From Gammaproteobacteria bacterium (GTDB lineage Bacteria > Pseudomonadota > Gammaproteobacteria > Eutrophobiales > Eutrophobiaceae): a DNA stretch of 64,000 bases. Below, piece after piece: positions 19,434-28,681 of the stretch. The notes under the pieces were generated by a model. That model ran no database searches. It worked only from the letters and a program-made list of their open reading frames with translations, and had not been told where the DNA came from. Within the stretch, counting starts at the first letter, position 1, and every line of letters starts with the position of its first letter. The DNA lies in NCBI GenBank assembly GCA_028279365.1, contig JANQNX010000009.1:124001-188000 (forward strand). The letters run 5' to 3'. The position numbers and the translations under genes were made by a program.

Positions 19434-19670
19434 ATGTCAAGAGTCTGTCAGGTAACGGGAAAGCGCCCAATGGTTGGGAATAACGTATCCCATGCAAACA
19501 ATAAAACGAAACGTCGTTTTCTGCCTAACCTTCAATCACGCCGCTTCTGGATTGAAGCCGAAAGCCGCTGGGTACGCTTGCGCGTCAGCAAGAAAGGCCT
19601 GCGTATTATTGATAAGAAAGGTATTGAAAGCGTTTTAGCTGATATCCGCGCCCGCGGTGAAACTATCTAG
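19434..19670 (+). CDS. rpmB: 50S ribosomal protein L28
   Basis: A 78-residue L28 starting [20 protein letters not shown]. The open frame continues 15 codons upstream, but the family start is here. The basic core [16 protein letters not shown] and the C-terminal [10 protein letters not shown] are typical. No zinc-binding cysteine quartet is complete (one Cys only). It lies nine bases before rpmG, the standard pair. The promoter must fall in 19292-19433, where I see no sure box, only a short palindrome, GATCCAAGGCTTGGATC, near 19360-19376. Confidence 0.97.
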   Translation: MSRVCQVTGKRPMVGNNVSHANNKTKRRFLPNLQSRRFWIEAESRWVRLRVSKKGLRIIDKKGIESVLADIRARGETI

Positions 19671-19679
19671 GAGCAGGAT

Positions 19680-19835
19680 ATGCGCGATAAAATCAAACTA
19701 GTCTCAACGGCAGATACCGGTCACTTCTACACCACGACCAAAAACAAACGCACCATGCCGGATAAAATGGAAATCAAAAAATACGATCCGGTGGTGAGAA
19801 AACACGTGATATACAAGGAAGCCAAAATCAAATAA
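19680..19835 (+). CDS. rpmG: 50S ribosomal protein L33
   Basis: A 51-residue L33 ([21 protein letters not shown] ...) too short to be listed in a standard ORF screen. It has none of the CxxC pairs of zinc-binding L33, so it is the zinc-independent form. GGAGCAGG just upstream serves as SD. It is cotranscribed with rpmB, and a strong terminator follows within three bases. Confidence 0.96.
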   Translation: MRDKIKLVSTADTGHFYTTTKNKRTMPDKMEIKKYDPVVRKHVIYKEAKIK

Positions 19836-19837
19836 CA

Positions 19838-19863
19838 AAAACCCGCTTAACGCGGGTTTTTTT
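19838..19863 (+). terminator. Rho-independent terminator of rpmBG
   Basis: Nine-base-pair stem AAAACCCGC (19838-19846) / GCGGGTTTT (19852-19860) around TTAAC, running into seven Ts. It begins right after the rpmG stop. Confidence 0.92.
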
Positions 19864-19904
19864 ATCTCCATGGATAGAGTGTATATCGCTTCTGAAATAA
19901 ACCC

Positions 19905-21086
19905 TCATACAACTGCAGGTCGTAAGGTATAAGCGCGAATATGCTGCGCAAAATCCTCCAAGGCCTTAATACCGGTCTGTTCCGCCTGAGCACACCAGTC
20001 TTTCAGACTCTCAACCAGATGTTCATGACTGGCTGATTTCTCCTGCCAGATAGCCTGCAGCTTTAATCGATATTCATACACGACTTTTAAGCTATCGGAT
20101 TCGGCCAATGCTGATTGCAGTGATTGTTTGGCGTGTTGATCCAGCAATACATCGGTACGATGCAAAAGGCGTTTGCCTTTCCTTAGTAACCTGCGGCGCG
20201 TGACATTAGCTTTGCGCATCTCATCCCGATAAACGTCAGCAATCACTTCGCGCGCGTAATCCGACATGACATGCAGGCGATTAGTAATCACCGCGCTCAC
20301 AGTATCGTCATCAATAACAGGCTTCTGATCATCAAGGTAAGGAATAGGGGCCAGTTTTTTCACTTTAGCCCAACCGAGTTTCCGCATAGCCTCGATATAC
20401 ATCCAGCCAATATCAAACTCCCATGACTTGACCGAGAAACGCGCCGAGCTGGCAAACGCATGATGATTATTATGCAGTTCCTCACCGCCTATCAGTATCC
20501 CAATGGGTACAATATTGGTAGAGGCATCAGGCGACTCAAAGTTTCGATAACCACGCCAGTGCCCAACACCATTAATCACACCTGCCGCAAAGAACGGAAT
20601 CCAGGCCATTTGTACCGCCCAGATGGTGATGCCGATAAAGCCAAACAACACGAAATTAATAATAAACATACTGATAATCCCGCCAAAAGTGCTGGCTCGA
20701 TAGATATTGCGTTCGATCCAATCATCAGGCGTTTCGTGTCCATATTGATCCAGCGTTTCCTGTTTTGCTGTTTCAGCCTTATAAAGCTCAGTGCCTTCCC
20801 ATAACACTTTATTAATCCCTCTAATCAGCGGGCTGTGCGGGTCTTCTTCCGTTTCCACCTTGGCATGGTGCTTACGATGCACCGCCACCCATTCCTGGGT
20901 GCCCATACCAGTGGTTAGCCATAGCCAAAAGCGGAAAAAATGAGAAACCACAGGATGTAATTCTATTGCTCTGTGCGCCTGACATCGATGCAGGTAAACC
21001 GTCACTGAGACAATAGTAATGTGAGTCAAAAACAGCGTGACAAGAATGTAACCCCACCACGGCAATGCAATTAAACCGTTAAACAT
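19905..21086 (-). CDS. Membrane fatty-acid (acyl-CoA type) desaturase
   Basis: A 393-residue di-iron desaturase. The three His boxes are HRCQAH (33-38), HRKHH (70-74) and HNNHHAFA (about 207-214). Hydrophobic helices lie before and between boxes 1 and 2 and again near 135-165. The first 300 residues match the delta-9 desaturase family; the last 100 are a charged helical extension. It should introduce a cis double bond in membrane acyl chains using oxygen. It stands alone on the minus strand, 40 bases from the hyuA-like gene upstream, and could share its transcript. Confidence 0.9.
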   Translation of the reverse strand: MFNGLIALPWWGYILVTLFLTHITIVSVTVYLHRCQAHRAIELHPVVSHFFRFWLWLTTGMGTQEWVAVHRKHHAKVETEEDPHSPLIRGINKVLWEGTELYKAETAKQETLDQYGHETPDDWIERNIYRASTFGGIISMFIINFVLFGFIGITIWAVQMAWIPFFAAGVINGVGHWRGYRNFESPDASTNIVPIGILIGGEELHNNHHAFASSARFSVKSWEFDIGWMYIEAMRKLGWAKVKKLAPIPYLDDQKPVIDDDTVSAVITNRLHVMSDYAREVIADVYRDEMRKANVTRRRLLRKGKRLLHRTDVLLDQHAKQSLQSALAESDSLKVVYEYRLKLQAIWQEKSASHEHLVESLKDWCAQAEQTGIKALEDFAQHIRAYTLRPAVV

Positions 21087-21126
21087 GAAAAACCTCGTTC
21101 TAGTTATTATTAGTTAGCAATACGTC

Positions 21127-23064
21127 TTATCTGTTCAATAATAAATGACCATACCGATCAAGCTGGGCTTGCCAACCCGGTGCTAGCCAGACGGTCGCCT
21201 CGGCGTCGCAAATTGACAATGGCCCAGTCACTCGCTGGCCCGGTTGCAACTGTTGACGATTGAGCTTGCCGTTATCCAATCCATTTGAATCACTATTATC
21301 CGGGACAATGTCGCTGGCAGGCAACGTCATGCTTGACGCAAGTGTAACGCCGACTCGGATATTGACCAACTCTATTTCTGCCTGAAGCGCATAGCCGTAT
21401 CGATGCCGGTGAGTTTGTTCAAATAGATCAATACAGTGGTTAATATCTGACCAGTCAATCTCAAGGGTATGTGCCTGTCCCTGATAGCACAAATCCAGCG
21501 TGACTCTAGTCTGCATGGCATCACTATGCTGTCTCTCATCCGCGAGCGAATCGACCGCCTGTTTTGATAAGTCGTCAATGTGTTGCTGTAACTCAATATC
21601 GGAAAGATTGGACAGCACTCGCCCCAAAGTTTTCGTCAATTGCCGACCAGGGCTGGCTACGATCATACCCAGTGCAGACAGCACCCCGGACATGTTCGGC
21701 ACGATAACACGTTGCATTTCCAGCTTTTCGGCAAGTTCACAAACATGCAAACCGCCAGCACCACCAAAGGCCATCAGTGTAAACTCTCTGGCATCGATGC
21801 CTCGTTCCACACTGATAACGCGCAATGCCTGTGCCATATGCTCATTGGCAATACGAATGATACCCAGTGCAGCTTCTTCAACAGTCGCCAGATTTAAACG
21901 CTGCGCCAATTGCAGCATCACGCTTAATGCTCGATCTTTATCCAGTGTTAACGAATTACCCAGCCTGGTATCAAACGGAATGCGGTTAAGAATCAGATTG
22001 GCATCAGTCACCGTTGCATTGTTGCCTCCCTGACCATAGCAGGCCGGACCCGGTACAGCGCCGGCAGAATCCGGGCCGACCTGTAATAAACCGCCTTCAT
22101 CTACCGAGGCGATTGATCCACCACCCGCTCCAATCGTATGGATATTGACCATTGGCACCCCAACCGGATAGCCGCTAATACCCCCCTGGCCAGTCAATTC
22201 AATTTGACCATCGATCATGGCAACATCGGTCGACGTGCCACCCATGTCAAAAGTTAATAATTTATTGCAGTTGAGTTGCTCGCTTAACGCATAGGCAGCG
22301 GCAATTCCACCAGCGGGGCCAGACAGTAATAAGTGCACCGGTTCATTGCCCGCCTGTTTCGCATCTGAGGTTTGTCCGGAACTGCGCATGACACGCAGAC
22401 TGGAAGGCATTAATTTATCCTGCAGTCGGTTCAAATAGCCTTGCATCAACGGTCCGGTATAGGCATTCAACCAGGTGGTAATGCCACGTTCGTATTCTCG
22501 ATATACCGGTGCGATCGCAGAAGAACGCGAGACAAATACGAAATCCGGTATTTTGGCAGCAAGCCGCACTTCATTTGCAGGATTCAAATAGGAAAATAAA
22601 AAGTTAATCGCAACCGATTCCGGTTTGAGCTGCTCCAACTTTTCTAACAGCTGCTCGATATCTTCATCGGTCAATGGCACCAGTTCTTTTCCTTCATGAT
22701 CAAGCCGACCTGCTGTTTCAAGACATAGCGCTGCCGGAACCGGTGGCGCCTTTACAACTGGTGTCAGGTTATAAAGCTCCTGTCTTGCCTGACGACCTAT
22801 GGTCAGGACATCTTTGAAACCCTGATTAGTGATATAAACCGTTTTCGCACCCTTACCTTCAAGCACTGCGTTGGTTGCCACGGTTGATCCATGTATAACA
22901 AGTAGTGATTCATCCAGCGCAATCTGCATCTCATCGATGCCTTGCAATATTGCCTGTTCAGGTGCAGTTGGTGTCGACAGCACCTTATGCGTGCTGATTG
23001 TTAGACCGTCATAAAAAACAAAATCAGTGAAGGTCCCACCGGTGTCAATGCCTAATAGATTCAT
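21127..23064 (-). CDS. Hydantoinase/oxoprolinase subunit A (HyuA) family protein
   Basis: A 645-residue HyuA-type ATPase. The ASKHA nucleotide-binding start NLLGIDTGGTFTDFVFYDG is followed by IHGSTVATNAVLEGKGA, and the second phosphate region reads LTFDMGGTSTDVAMIDG. HTIGAGGGSIASVD and MAFGGAGGLHVCELAE are also typical. The family hydrolyses ATP to open 5-oxoproline, N-methylhydantoin or similar rings, normally with a HyuB partner. No HyuB lies next to it, so the substrate and even the activity are open. Divergent from an ABC system across 50 bases. Confidence 0.85.
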   Translation of the reverse strand: MNLLGIDTGGTFTDFVFYDGLTISTHKVLSTPTAPEQAILQGIDEMQIALDESLLVIHGSTVATNAVLEGKGAKTVYITNQGFKDVLTIGRQARQELYNLTPVVKAPPVPAALCLETAGRLDHEGKELVPLTDEDIEQLLEKLEQLKPESVAINFLFSYLNPANEVRLAAKIPDFVFVSRSSAIAPVYREYERGITTWLNAYTGPLMQGYLNRLQDKLMPSSLRVMRSSGQTSDAKQAGNEPVHLLLSGPAGGIAAAYALSEQLNCNKLLTFDMGGTSTDVAMIDGQIELTGQGGISGYPVGVPMVNIHTIGAGGGSIASVDEGGLLQVGPDSAGAVPGPACYGQGGNNATVTDANLILNRIPFDTRLGNSLTLDKDRALSVMLQLAQRLNLATVEEAALGIIRIANEHMAQALRVISVERGIDAREFTLMAFGGAGGLHVCELAEKLEMQRVIVPNMSGVLSALGMIVASPGRQLTKTLGRVLSNLSDIELQQHIDDLSKQAVDSLADERQHSDAMQTRVTLDLCYQGQAHTLEIDWSDINHCIDLFEQTHRHRYGYALQAEIELVNIRVGVTLASSMTLPASDIVPDNSDSNGLDNGKLNRQQLQPGQRVTGPLSICDAEATVWLAPGWQAQLDRYGHLLLNR

Positions 23065-23114
23065 CTATGGAATAAGCTTGCATGTTTTAATGTAATAAGA
23101 ATAATAGCTGCGCA

Positions 23115-24104
23115 ATGGAGAGTGAAATACTAATCGAAGCTTCTGAACTTTCTCGTTCATATGGACAGCAACGTGCCGTCGAGAACGTCAGTTTCAATGT
23201 GCATCGCGGCGAAATCCTCGGCTTTCTCGGACCGAATGGTGCAGGCAAGTCGACTACCATGCAAATCATCAGCGGTATTGTCGCGGCGAATCATGGCTCG
23301 GTCAGCATCGCCGGACATGACATTAACGATACACCTAAAAAAGCCAAACAACATATTGGCTTTTTGCCCGAGCAGCCGCCGTTATACCTGGACCTAACCG
23401 TTGATGAGTATTTGCACTTTGCTGCAAAGCTCAGAGGCTTAAGAGGTAGCGAACTATCTGAAGCGGTTACCATTAGTAAGCAGCGCTGCGGCCTGGAACA
23501 ATCAGGCTCCCGATTGATCAACAATCTTTCCAAAGGCTATAAGCAGCGTGTAGGTATTGCCCAGGCAATTGTACATTCCCCGTCGGTGATCATACTGGAT
23601 GAACCCACTTCAGGGCTGGATCCGATCCAGATTCGTGAGATACGCGATCTGATGCGAGAGTTATCAGAAGACCATAGCGTGATTCTTTCCACCCACATCT
23701 TGTCTGAAGTACAAAGTTTATGCAGCCGGGTATTAATTATTAATCAAGGTAATATCGTGCTGGATCAATCGATACAGAACCTGCAAGGTGATCAGAACAA
23801 CCCTGACAGCATCATTATTGGACTACACAATCCACCATTACCTGAGGAGTTACTGGGATTGGATGGCGTCATGTCGGTTGAGAATATTAGTGAGAATACC
23901 TTTCGAGTGAACTTTGAAGAGGGCATTGACGCGACTCAATCAATTATCAAAAAAGCGGTCAAACAAGACTGGGGTCTGTATAAATTAAATCCGGATGATA
24001 ATTCGCTGGAGTTAACATTCATGCGCCTGACGCAAGGTGATGATCCCTCACAAATGACCGCGGCAAACCTTGAACAAGACAACGAGGATACCCACAATGA
24101 ATAA
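23115..24104 (+). CDS. ABC transporter ATPase, GldA-like
   Basis: A 329-residue ATPase. Walker A GPNGAGKST (39-47), the Q-loop near FLPEQPPLY, signature NLSKGYKQRVGIAQ, Walker B VIILDEPTSGLDP and the switch His in ILSTHILSE are all intact. The C-terminal 100 residues form a soluble domain seen in ABC-2 exporters. It is first of four overlapping or abutting genes (ATPase, permease, GldG-like, DUF4340). This set resembles the gliding-type ABC systems that are widespread outside gliders. The cargo is unknown. Confidence 0.92.
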   Translation: MESEILIEASELSRSYGQQRAVENVSFNVHRGEILGFLGPNGAGKSTTMQIISGIVAANHGSVSIAGHDINDTPKKAKQHIGFLPEQPPLYLDLTVDEYLHFAAKLRGLRGSELSEAVTISKQRCGLEQSGSRLINNLSKGYKQRVGIAQAIVHSPSVIILDEPTSGLDPIQIREIRDLMRELSEDHSVILSTHILSEVQSLCSRVLIINQGNIVLDQSIQNLQGDQNNPDSIIIGLHNPPLPEELLGLDGVMSVENISENTFRVNFEEGIDATQSIIKKAVKQDWGLYKLNPDDNSLELTFMRLTQGDDPSQMTAANLEQDNEDTHNE

Positions 24105-24840
24105 TATTTTATTGATCGCGGGTAATGAATTACGTCGTCTGTTCAAATCCCCGCTGGCCTGGATAATCCTCGCAGTCGTACAGTTTTTAATCGCGATGTT
24201 TTTTTATTTGTTGATTCAACAATACGCTCAACCGGCTAATGCTGGACAAGGTATTACTGCAGTGGTGGTCAGTGGCATGTATCAGATTGCCGGTGTCATC
24301 ATGTTATTGGTATCACCACTGCTGACAATGCGACTATTAACGGAAGAACGTCGCTCCGGCACGATCAAATTATTATTTTCATCACCGCTCAGTATTACTG
24401 AATTAATCCTGGGCAAGTACCTGGGGATTACGGCATTCTATGGCTTGATGTTGGTGATGATTAGTCTGATGCCAGCTGCATTATTGTTTGGTACACCACT
24501 GGATCTGGGACAAATCACAGCGGCATTAATTGGGCTGATATTGTTAATGTCTTCGTTCGCCGCGATTGGTTTGTTTATTTCATCATTGACCAGCCAGCCC
24601 GGCATCGCTGCTATCAGTACGTTTGGTGTGCTGTTCATACTCTGGATTATTAATGCCGCCGGCACTAATTCATCGGAAGGGACCGCTGCAGTATTTGCCT
24701 ACTTATCATTACTCACGCACTACAATAATTTATTAAACGGCGTATTCAACTCGGCGGATGTCGTGTTTTACTGTTTAGTCAGTCTATTATTCATTGTGTT
24801 AAGCATCTGGCGTCTGGATGCCGAGCGGAGTTTCGGTTAA
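24097..24840 (+). CDS. ABC-2 type permease of the GldA/GldG system
   Basis: A 247-residue inner-membrane permease with six hydrophobic segments. The start is at 24097 (MNNILLIAGNELRRLFKSPLAW), overlapping the ATPase stop by eight bases, with GAGGA upstream. The cytoplasmic LTMRLLTEERRSGTIKLLFSSPLS motif is diagnostic of this permease family. It should pair with the ATPase before it and the GldG-like protein two bases after it. Confidence 0.9.
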   Translation: MNNILLIAGNELRRLFKSPLAWIILAVVQFLIAMFFYLLIQQYAQPANAGQGITAVVVSGMYQIAGVIMLLVSPLLTMRLLTEERRSGTIKLLFSSPLSITELILGKYLGITAFYGLMLVMISLMPAALLFGTPLDLGQITAALIGLILLMSSFAAIGLFISSLTSQPGIAAISTFGVLFILWIINAAGTNSSEGTAAVFAYLSLLTHYNNLLNGVFNSADVVFYCLVSLLFIVLSIWRLDAERSFG

Positions 24841-24842
24841 CG

Positions 24843-26216
24843 ATGTTAATTACCGCAAAAACCCGATTACAGTCACGTCTCAACAGCATCATTATGTTTG
24901 TGCTGTTATTAACTGTGGTTGGTTTGTTGGCATGGGTCAGCAATCAACACAATGCCCAGTATGACTGGACCGCAAACGGTCGCCACACCTTATCCAAAGC
25001 CAGCCGTGATTTGCTCGCACAAATGCCGGACAAGATCGAAGTCATCTCTTACGCACGAGAAAACCAGTTACTGCGTACCGCCATTAAGGACTTCATTAGT
25101 AAATACCAACGTCATAAACCGGACATCAAACTGCATTTTATTAATCCGGATGCAGTACCGGATGAAGTCAGAAATCTTGGTATCAGTGTAGATGGCGAAA
25201 TCATCATTCGTTATCAGGACAGAAGCGAACACGTTCGTTCTGATGAAGAACAAGTCTTCACTAATGCCTTACAACGACTGGCACGCAATCAGGAAAGCTG
25301 GATTGCTTTTATTGAAGGGCATGGAGAGAGACGGGCGTTAGGCAAAGCCAATCATGATCTTGGTGAGTGGATCGGCCAGTTGTTTAACCAAGGCTTTGAA
25401 GTGCAACCTATCAATCTTGCTGATATTCAGGCGGTGCCGGATAACACCTCTATCCTGGTCATTGCCGGGCCGCGTATCGATTATCTTCCCGGCGAAGTGG
25501 AGATAATTCAAACTTACATTAATAACGGCGGCAATCTGTTGTGGTTGCATGAACCCGGTGAGATGTATGGACTGGAAGCAATCGCTGAACAGCTTGCTAT
25601 GTCTTTTTACGAAGGTGCGATTATTGATTATGCCGGACAGCTGATTGGTATTAATGATCCGACAATATCATTAATTACTGAAAGTCTTTATGCCGAGCAC
25701 CCAATTACCGAACAGTTTCAATTCACCACCCTTTATCCATTGGCCGGCGCAATTGAAATAAAAGAATCGGAAATCTGGAACAGCCGACCGATACTAAAAA
25801 CCGGCGACCATACCTGGGTAGAAACAGCCAAATTGCAAGGAACAGTGGATTATGATGAGGACGTCGACACTATCGGGCCTCTGACAATCGGTGCCAGCTT
25901 TGAGCGCGAGCTGGAAATTGAAGACGCTGAGGAGTTAGTCACAAAACAACAACGTATCGTTATCATTGCAGACGGTGACTTTTTATCCAACACCTATTTG
26001 GCAAATAGCGGTAATAACGAACTCGGTACGCGCATCATAAACTGGTTAAGCAGTGACGATGAATTTATATCGATTCCGCCCAAAGTTGCGGCGGATACAC
26101 AACTGGATATGTCATCCACCACCTTGGGGGCCATGGGCATTGTGTTCCTATTCATTCTCCCGGCAGGCTTGATTGTGACTGGTATCACTACTGGTATTCG
26201 TCGAAAGAAAAAATAA
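24843..26216 (+). CDS. GldG-like ABC-associated periplasmic protein
   Basis: A 457-residue protein anchored at both ends: a hydrophobic helix near 15-33 and another near 425-447, followed by a basic tail. The body between (DWTANGRHTLSKASRDLLAQMPD, IAFIEGHGERR, VLVIAGPRIDYLPGEVEIIQTYINNGGNLLWL) is the ABC_transp_aux/GldG domain, lying on the periplasmic face. The start is two bases after the permease stop and the stop abuts the next gene. It presumably couples the permease to an extracytoplasmic substrate. Specificity unknown. Confidence 0.87.
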   Translation: MLITAKTRLQSRLNSIIMFVLLLTVVGLLAWVSNQHNAQYDWTANGRHTLSKASRDLLAQMPDKIEVISYARENQLLRTAIKDFISKYQRHKPDIKLHFINPDAVPDEVRNLGISVDGEIIIRYQDRSEHVRSDEEQVFTNALQRLARNQESWIAFIEGHGERRALGKANHDLGEWIGQLFNQGFEVQPINLADIQAVPDNTSILVIAGPRIDYLPGEVEIIQTYINNGGNLLWLHEPGEMYGLEAIAEQLAMSFYEGAIIDYAGQLIGINDPTISLITESLYAEHPITEQFQFTTLYPLAGAIEIKESEIWNSRPILKTGDHTWVETAKLQGTVDYDEDVDTIGPLTIGASFERELEIEDAEELVTKQQRIVIIADGDFLSNTYLANSGNNELGTRIINWLSSDDEFISIPPKVAADTQLDMSSTTLGAMGIVFLFILPAGLIVTGITTGIRRKKK

Positions 26217-27095
26217 ATGGGTAAACGTTTAGCGATCAATATTGGCTTGCTATTAGTTATCGCGGTACTGGTATTGATCATTCGTTCAGATGAACCAACC
26301 CCACCTGCCACAACCCGTTTGACAACAATCAATAAAGACAACATCACGCGCATTGGTGTTAATCGCGCAAATCAAACACCATTGAAATTTACTAAAACGG
26401 TAGATAGCTGGTTATTACAATCACCGATGCAATTTAGAGCCAATCTGACACGCATTAATGCGATGCTCAGTTTACTTGAGACAGCCTCGTTTGGTTCATT
26501 TGACAAAGCCACGGTGAAGCTCGATGGGTTTGAGCTCAATGCACCACAGGTAACACTCCAATTAAACGATCATGAGTTTGCTTTCGGCACCACTGACGCC
26601 ATCGATCAACGACGCTATGTGTTGTTTAACGACAAGATTCACATGATCGATGATTTTCTATTCCAGCAGTTACTGACCGAGCCACCGTTTTTTGCAGACT
26701 TGTCGCTGGTACCAAAGGGCGAAACAATAAAATCAATTCAGTTCCCTGATAACCGAATTGAAAAACAGGATGACCAGTGGCAAATGCAAAAGTTAATGGA
26801 CATCAAACCACAGCAGATCAAGGAACTGGCATATGCCTGGGAAACCGCCAACGCCGTCTCGGCTAATATTTTACAGGAAACGCAGACCGACCTGGCGATT
26901 ATTATTGAGACAGAACATAATGCGACGCTACATTTCGACATTATCGCAACCGTGCCGCACCTGATATTAGGCAGAAAAGACCTGGGGATCCAATACAATA
27001 TAGGTAGCGATGTCAGCGCCCGACTGCTATTGCAAGAAAACCCACCGGTGGCTAACGAAGCCGATGCCGCTACCGATTTCTTCATCAGCGACTAA
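26217..27095 (+). CDS. DUF4340 domain protein
   Basis: A 292-residue protein with one N-terminal membrane helix (about 6-22) and an extracytoplasmic beta-rich body, made of repeats such as SIQFPDNRIEKQDDQWQMQ. DUF4340 proteins regularly follow GldG-like genes, as here, where the ATG abuts the previous stop. It probably completes the ABC system as a periplasmic component. mutM begins six bases later, so it may share the transcript. Confidence 0.82.
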   Translation: MGKRLAINIGLLLVIAVLVLIIRSDEPTPPATTRLTTINKDNITRIGVNRANQTPLKFTKTVDSWLLQSPMQFRANLTRINAMLSLLETASFGSFDKATVKLDGFELNAPQVTLQLNDHEFAFGTTDAIDQRRYVLFNDKIHMIDDFLFQQLLTEPPFFADLSLVPKGETIKSIQFPDNRIEKQDDQWQMQKLMDIKPQQIKELAYAWETANAVSANILQETQTDLAIIIETEHNATLHFDIIATVPHLILGRKDLGIQYNIGSDVSARLLLQENPPVANEADAATDFFISD

Positions 27096-27100
27096 ACACC

Positions 27101-27916
27101 TTGCCTGAGTTACCTGAAGTTGAAACGACCAAACGTGGCATCGCACCGTTTGTTGTCGGAGAAACCGTAGCGAAAATTATTATTCGTGAACGCCAACTTC
27201 GCTGGCCGATACCCGGCACGTTAAAAAAGCAGCTTACGCATGAGCTAATCCGCAAATTAGATCGACGCGCAAAATATTTATTGTTTTATACCGAGTCAGG
27301 CTGCATGCTGTTACACCTCGGTATGTCGGGCAGCTTACGTATTCTGGATAAGGATATGCCGTTAACCAAACATGACCATGTTGATTTTGTATTTGAATCA
27401 GGACGTACGCTTCGGTTTCGCGATCCGAGAAAATTTGGTTCTATACTGTGGACAAAGGACGACCCGCATCAACATAAATTGATCGCACACCTGGGACCAG
27501 AGCCATTACATGACGCATTCGATACGGATTATCTTTATCAAAAATCACGTAAGCGTAGTCAGGCAGTCAAAACCTTTATCATGGATAGCCGTGTCGTTGT
27601 CGGCGTCGGTAATATCTACGCCAACGAAGCATTATTCATGGCCGGTATTAACCCAAGACAAAAAGCAGGCAAGGTCTCGAAAGCGCGCTATGAAAAACTG
27701 GTCACGGCGATTAAGCAGGTACTTGCAAGTGCCATAAAAAAAGGCGGCACAACCTTGCGCGACTTTATTAATGGAGAAGGGAAGCCAGGTTATTTCCGCA
27801 ATGAACTAAATGTCTATGACCGGGCTGGTGAACAATGTGTGAACTGTGAAAAAACGATCAAGATTATTCGTTTAGGTCAGCGCTCAACATTTTATTGCTC
27901 AAGTTGCCAAAAATGA
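27101..27916 (+). CDS. mutM: Formamidopyrimidine-DNA glycosylase (Fpg/MutM)
   Basis: A 271-residue bifunctional glycosylase/AP lyase that removes 8-oxoguanine and formamidopyrimidines. The start is TTG, giving the required MPELPEVE N-terminus with catalytic Pro and Glu. KLDRRAKYLLF carries the conserved lysine, VGVGNIYANEALF the H2TH region, and the C-terminal zinc finger is C-x2-C-x16-C-x2-C ending STFYCSSCQK. No SD is convincing, so translation may depend on the upstream gene six bases away. A decayed second copy of the 3' half lies at 30754-30900. Confidence 0.96.
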   Translation: MPELPEVETTKRGIAPFVVGETVAKIIIRERQLRWPIPGTLKKQLTHELIRKLDRRAKYLLFYTESGCMLLHLGMSGSLRILDKDMPLTKHDHVDFVFESGRTLRFRDPRKFGSILWTKDDPHQHKLIAHLGPEPLHDAFDTDYLYQKSRKRSQAVKTFIMDSRVVVGVGNIYANEALFMAGINPRQKAGKVSKARYEKLVTAIKQVLASAIKKGGTTLRDFINGEGKPGYFRNELNVYDRAGEQCVNCEKTIKIIRLGQRSTFYCSSCQK

Positions 27917-28098
27917 AAATGTAAATATGAACCTAATAACTAAAAAGGGTTTTAGACTTCTGTTATCGGCCATAAGTGGATATTACCGTTATAAATATTG
28001 GGAACTAATATGTTGAGCCCATTTGAATTGCCAATAGCATGAGTAACGTTATGTTGATATATCTGTTTTTGGCTTTTACTCGACACAAAAAAAGCAAA

Positions 28099-28668
28099 TC
28101 AAGTCTGGTAATACTGAAACTTATTTTTTCTTAATAGACCGAATAATAGAAACGCTGTAGGAAACATTAGCATCCCGGAAGGAACAGGAACAGGTGTAAA
28201 AGTAATATCACTTGTAACTGTATTTGATACGAAAATCTCATTTGAACCAGCGATAGAGTATCTAAAATGGTCGATAAATCCAGAACTCAAACAGTTATCT
28301 GAATTGCATAAACCAAGAAAAAAATCATTTGTATTTCCTGTGACTCTATGAGTGCCGTTTAAATTGGCTCCTAAATCCAAAGCACTAAACTCACCAAAAC
28401 GAAATAAAGTTAACATAGTTACGTCATCTGACTCATAGATATGATCACCGACAGATAACGTCAAAGTTAGAGGATTATCACTAAATGATGAATGACCGAA
28501 CGAATTTATCAACGAGTCATCGTAAAGCCACGTCAAGCTACCATTAATGGTAGCTTGAGGAGCTGGACCAGAGAAATTTGTCGCTGAGAATTCGACAAAC
28601 ATATTGATTGGTCCGCTTATAGCTGGTGTAGAACAAAGAAGAAGAAGCACTCCAATTATTTTTTTCAT
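28099..28668 (-). CDS. Exported protein with PEP-CTERM-like sorting tail
   Basis: A 189-residue protein with a signal peptide (residues 1-18, cut near AIS-GP). The C-terminus VPVPSGMLMFPTAFLLFGLLRKNK has the layout of a PEP/VPLPA-CTERM signal: a short Pro motif, one hydrophobic helix and a basic end. The middle is a beta-rich segment resembling small PEP-CTERM proteins. Exosortase would recognise the tail at the inner membrane and release the protein to the surface. It is 13 bases from the next CTERM gene upstream. The exosortase is not in the window. Low GC compared with flanking genes. Confidence 0.7.
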   Translation of the reverse strand: MKKIIGVLLLLCSTPAISGPINMFVEFSATNFSGPAPQATINGSLTWLYDDSLINSFGHSSFSDNPLTLTLSVGDHIYESDDVTMLTLFRFGEFSALDLGANLNGTHRVTGNTNDFFLGLCNSDNCLSSGFIDHFRYSIAGSNEIFVSNTVTSDITFTPVPVPSGMLMFPTAFLLFGLLRKNKFQYYQT

Positions 28669-28681
28669 TGATTATTATCCT

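Noticed and set aside
21500..22033. 177-residue plus-strand ORF
   Set aside because: Antisense to the well-supported HyuA gene; composition is a shadow of the coding strand.
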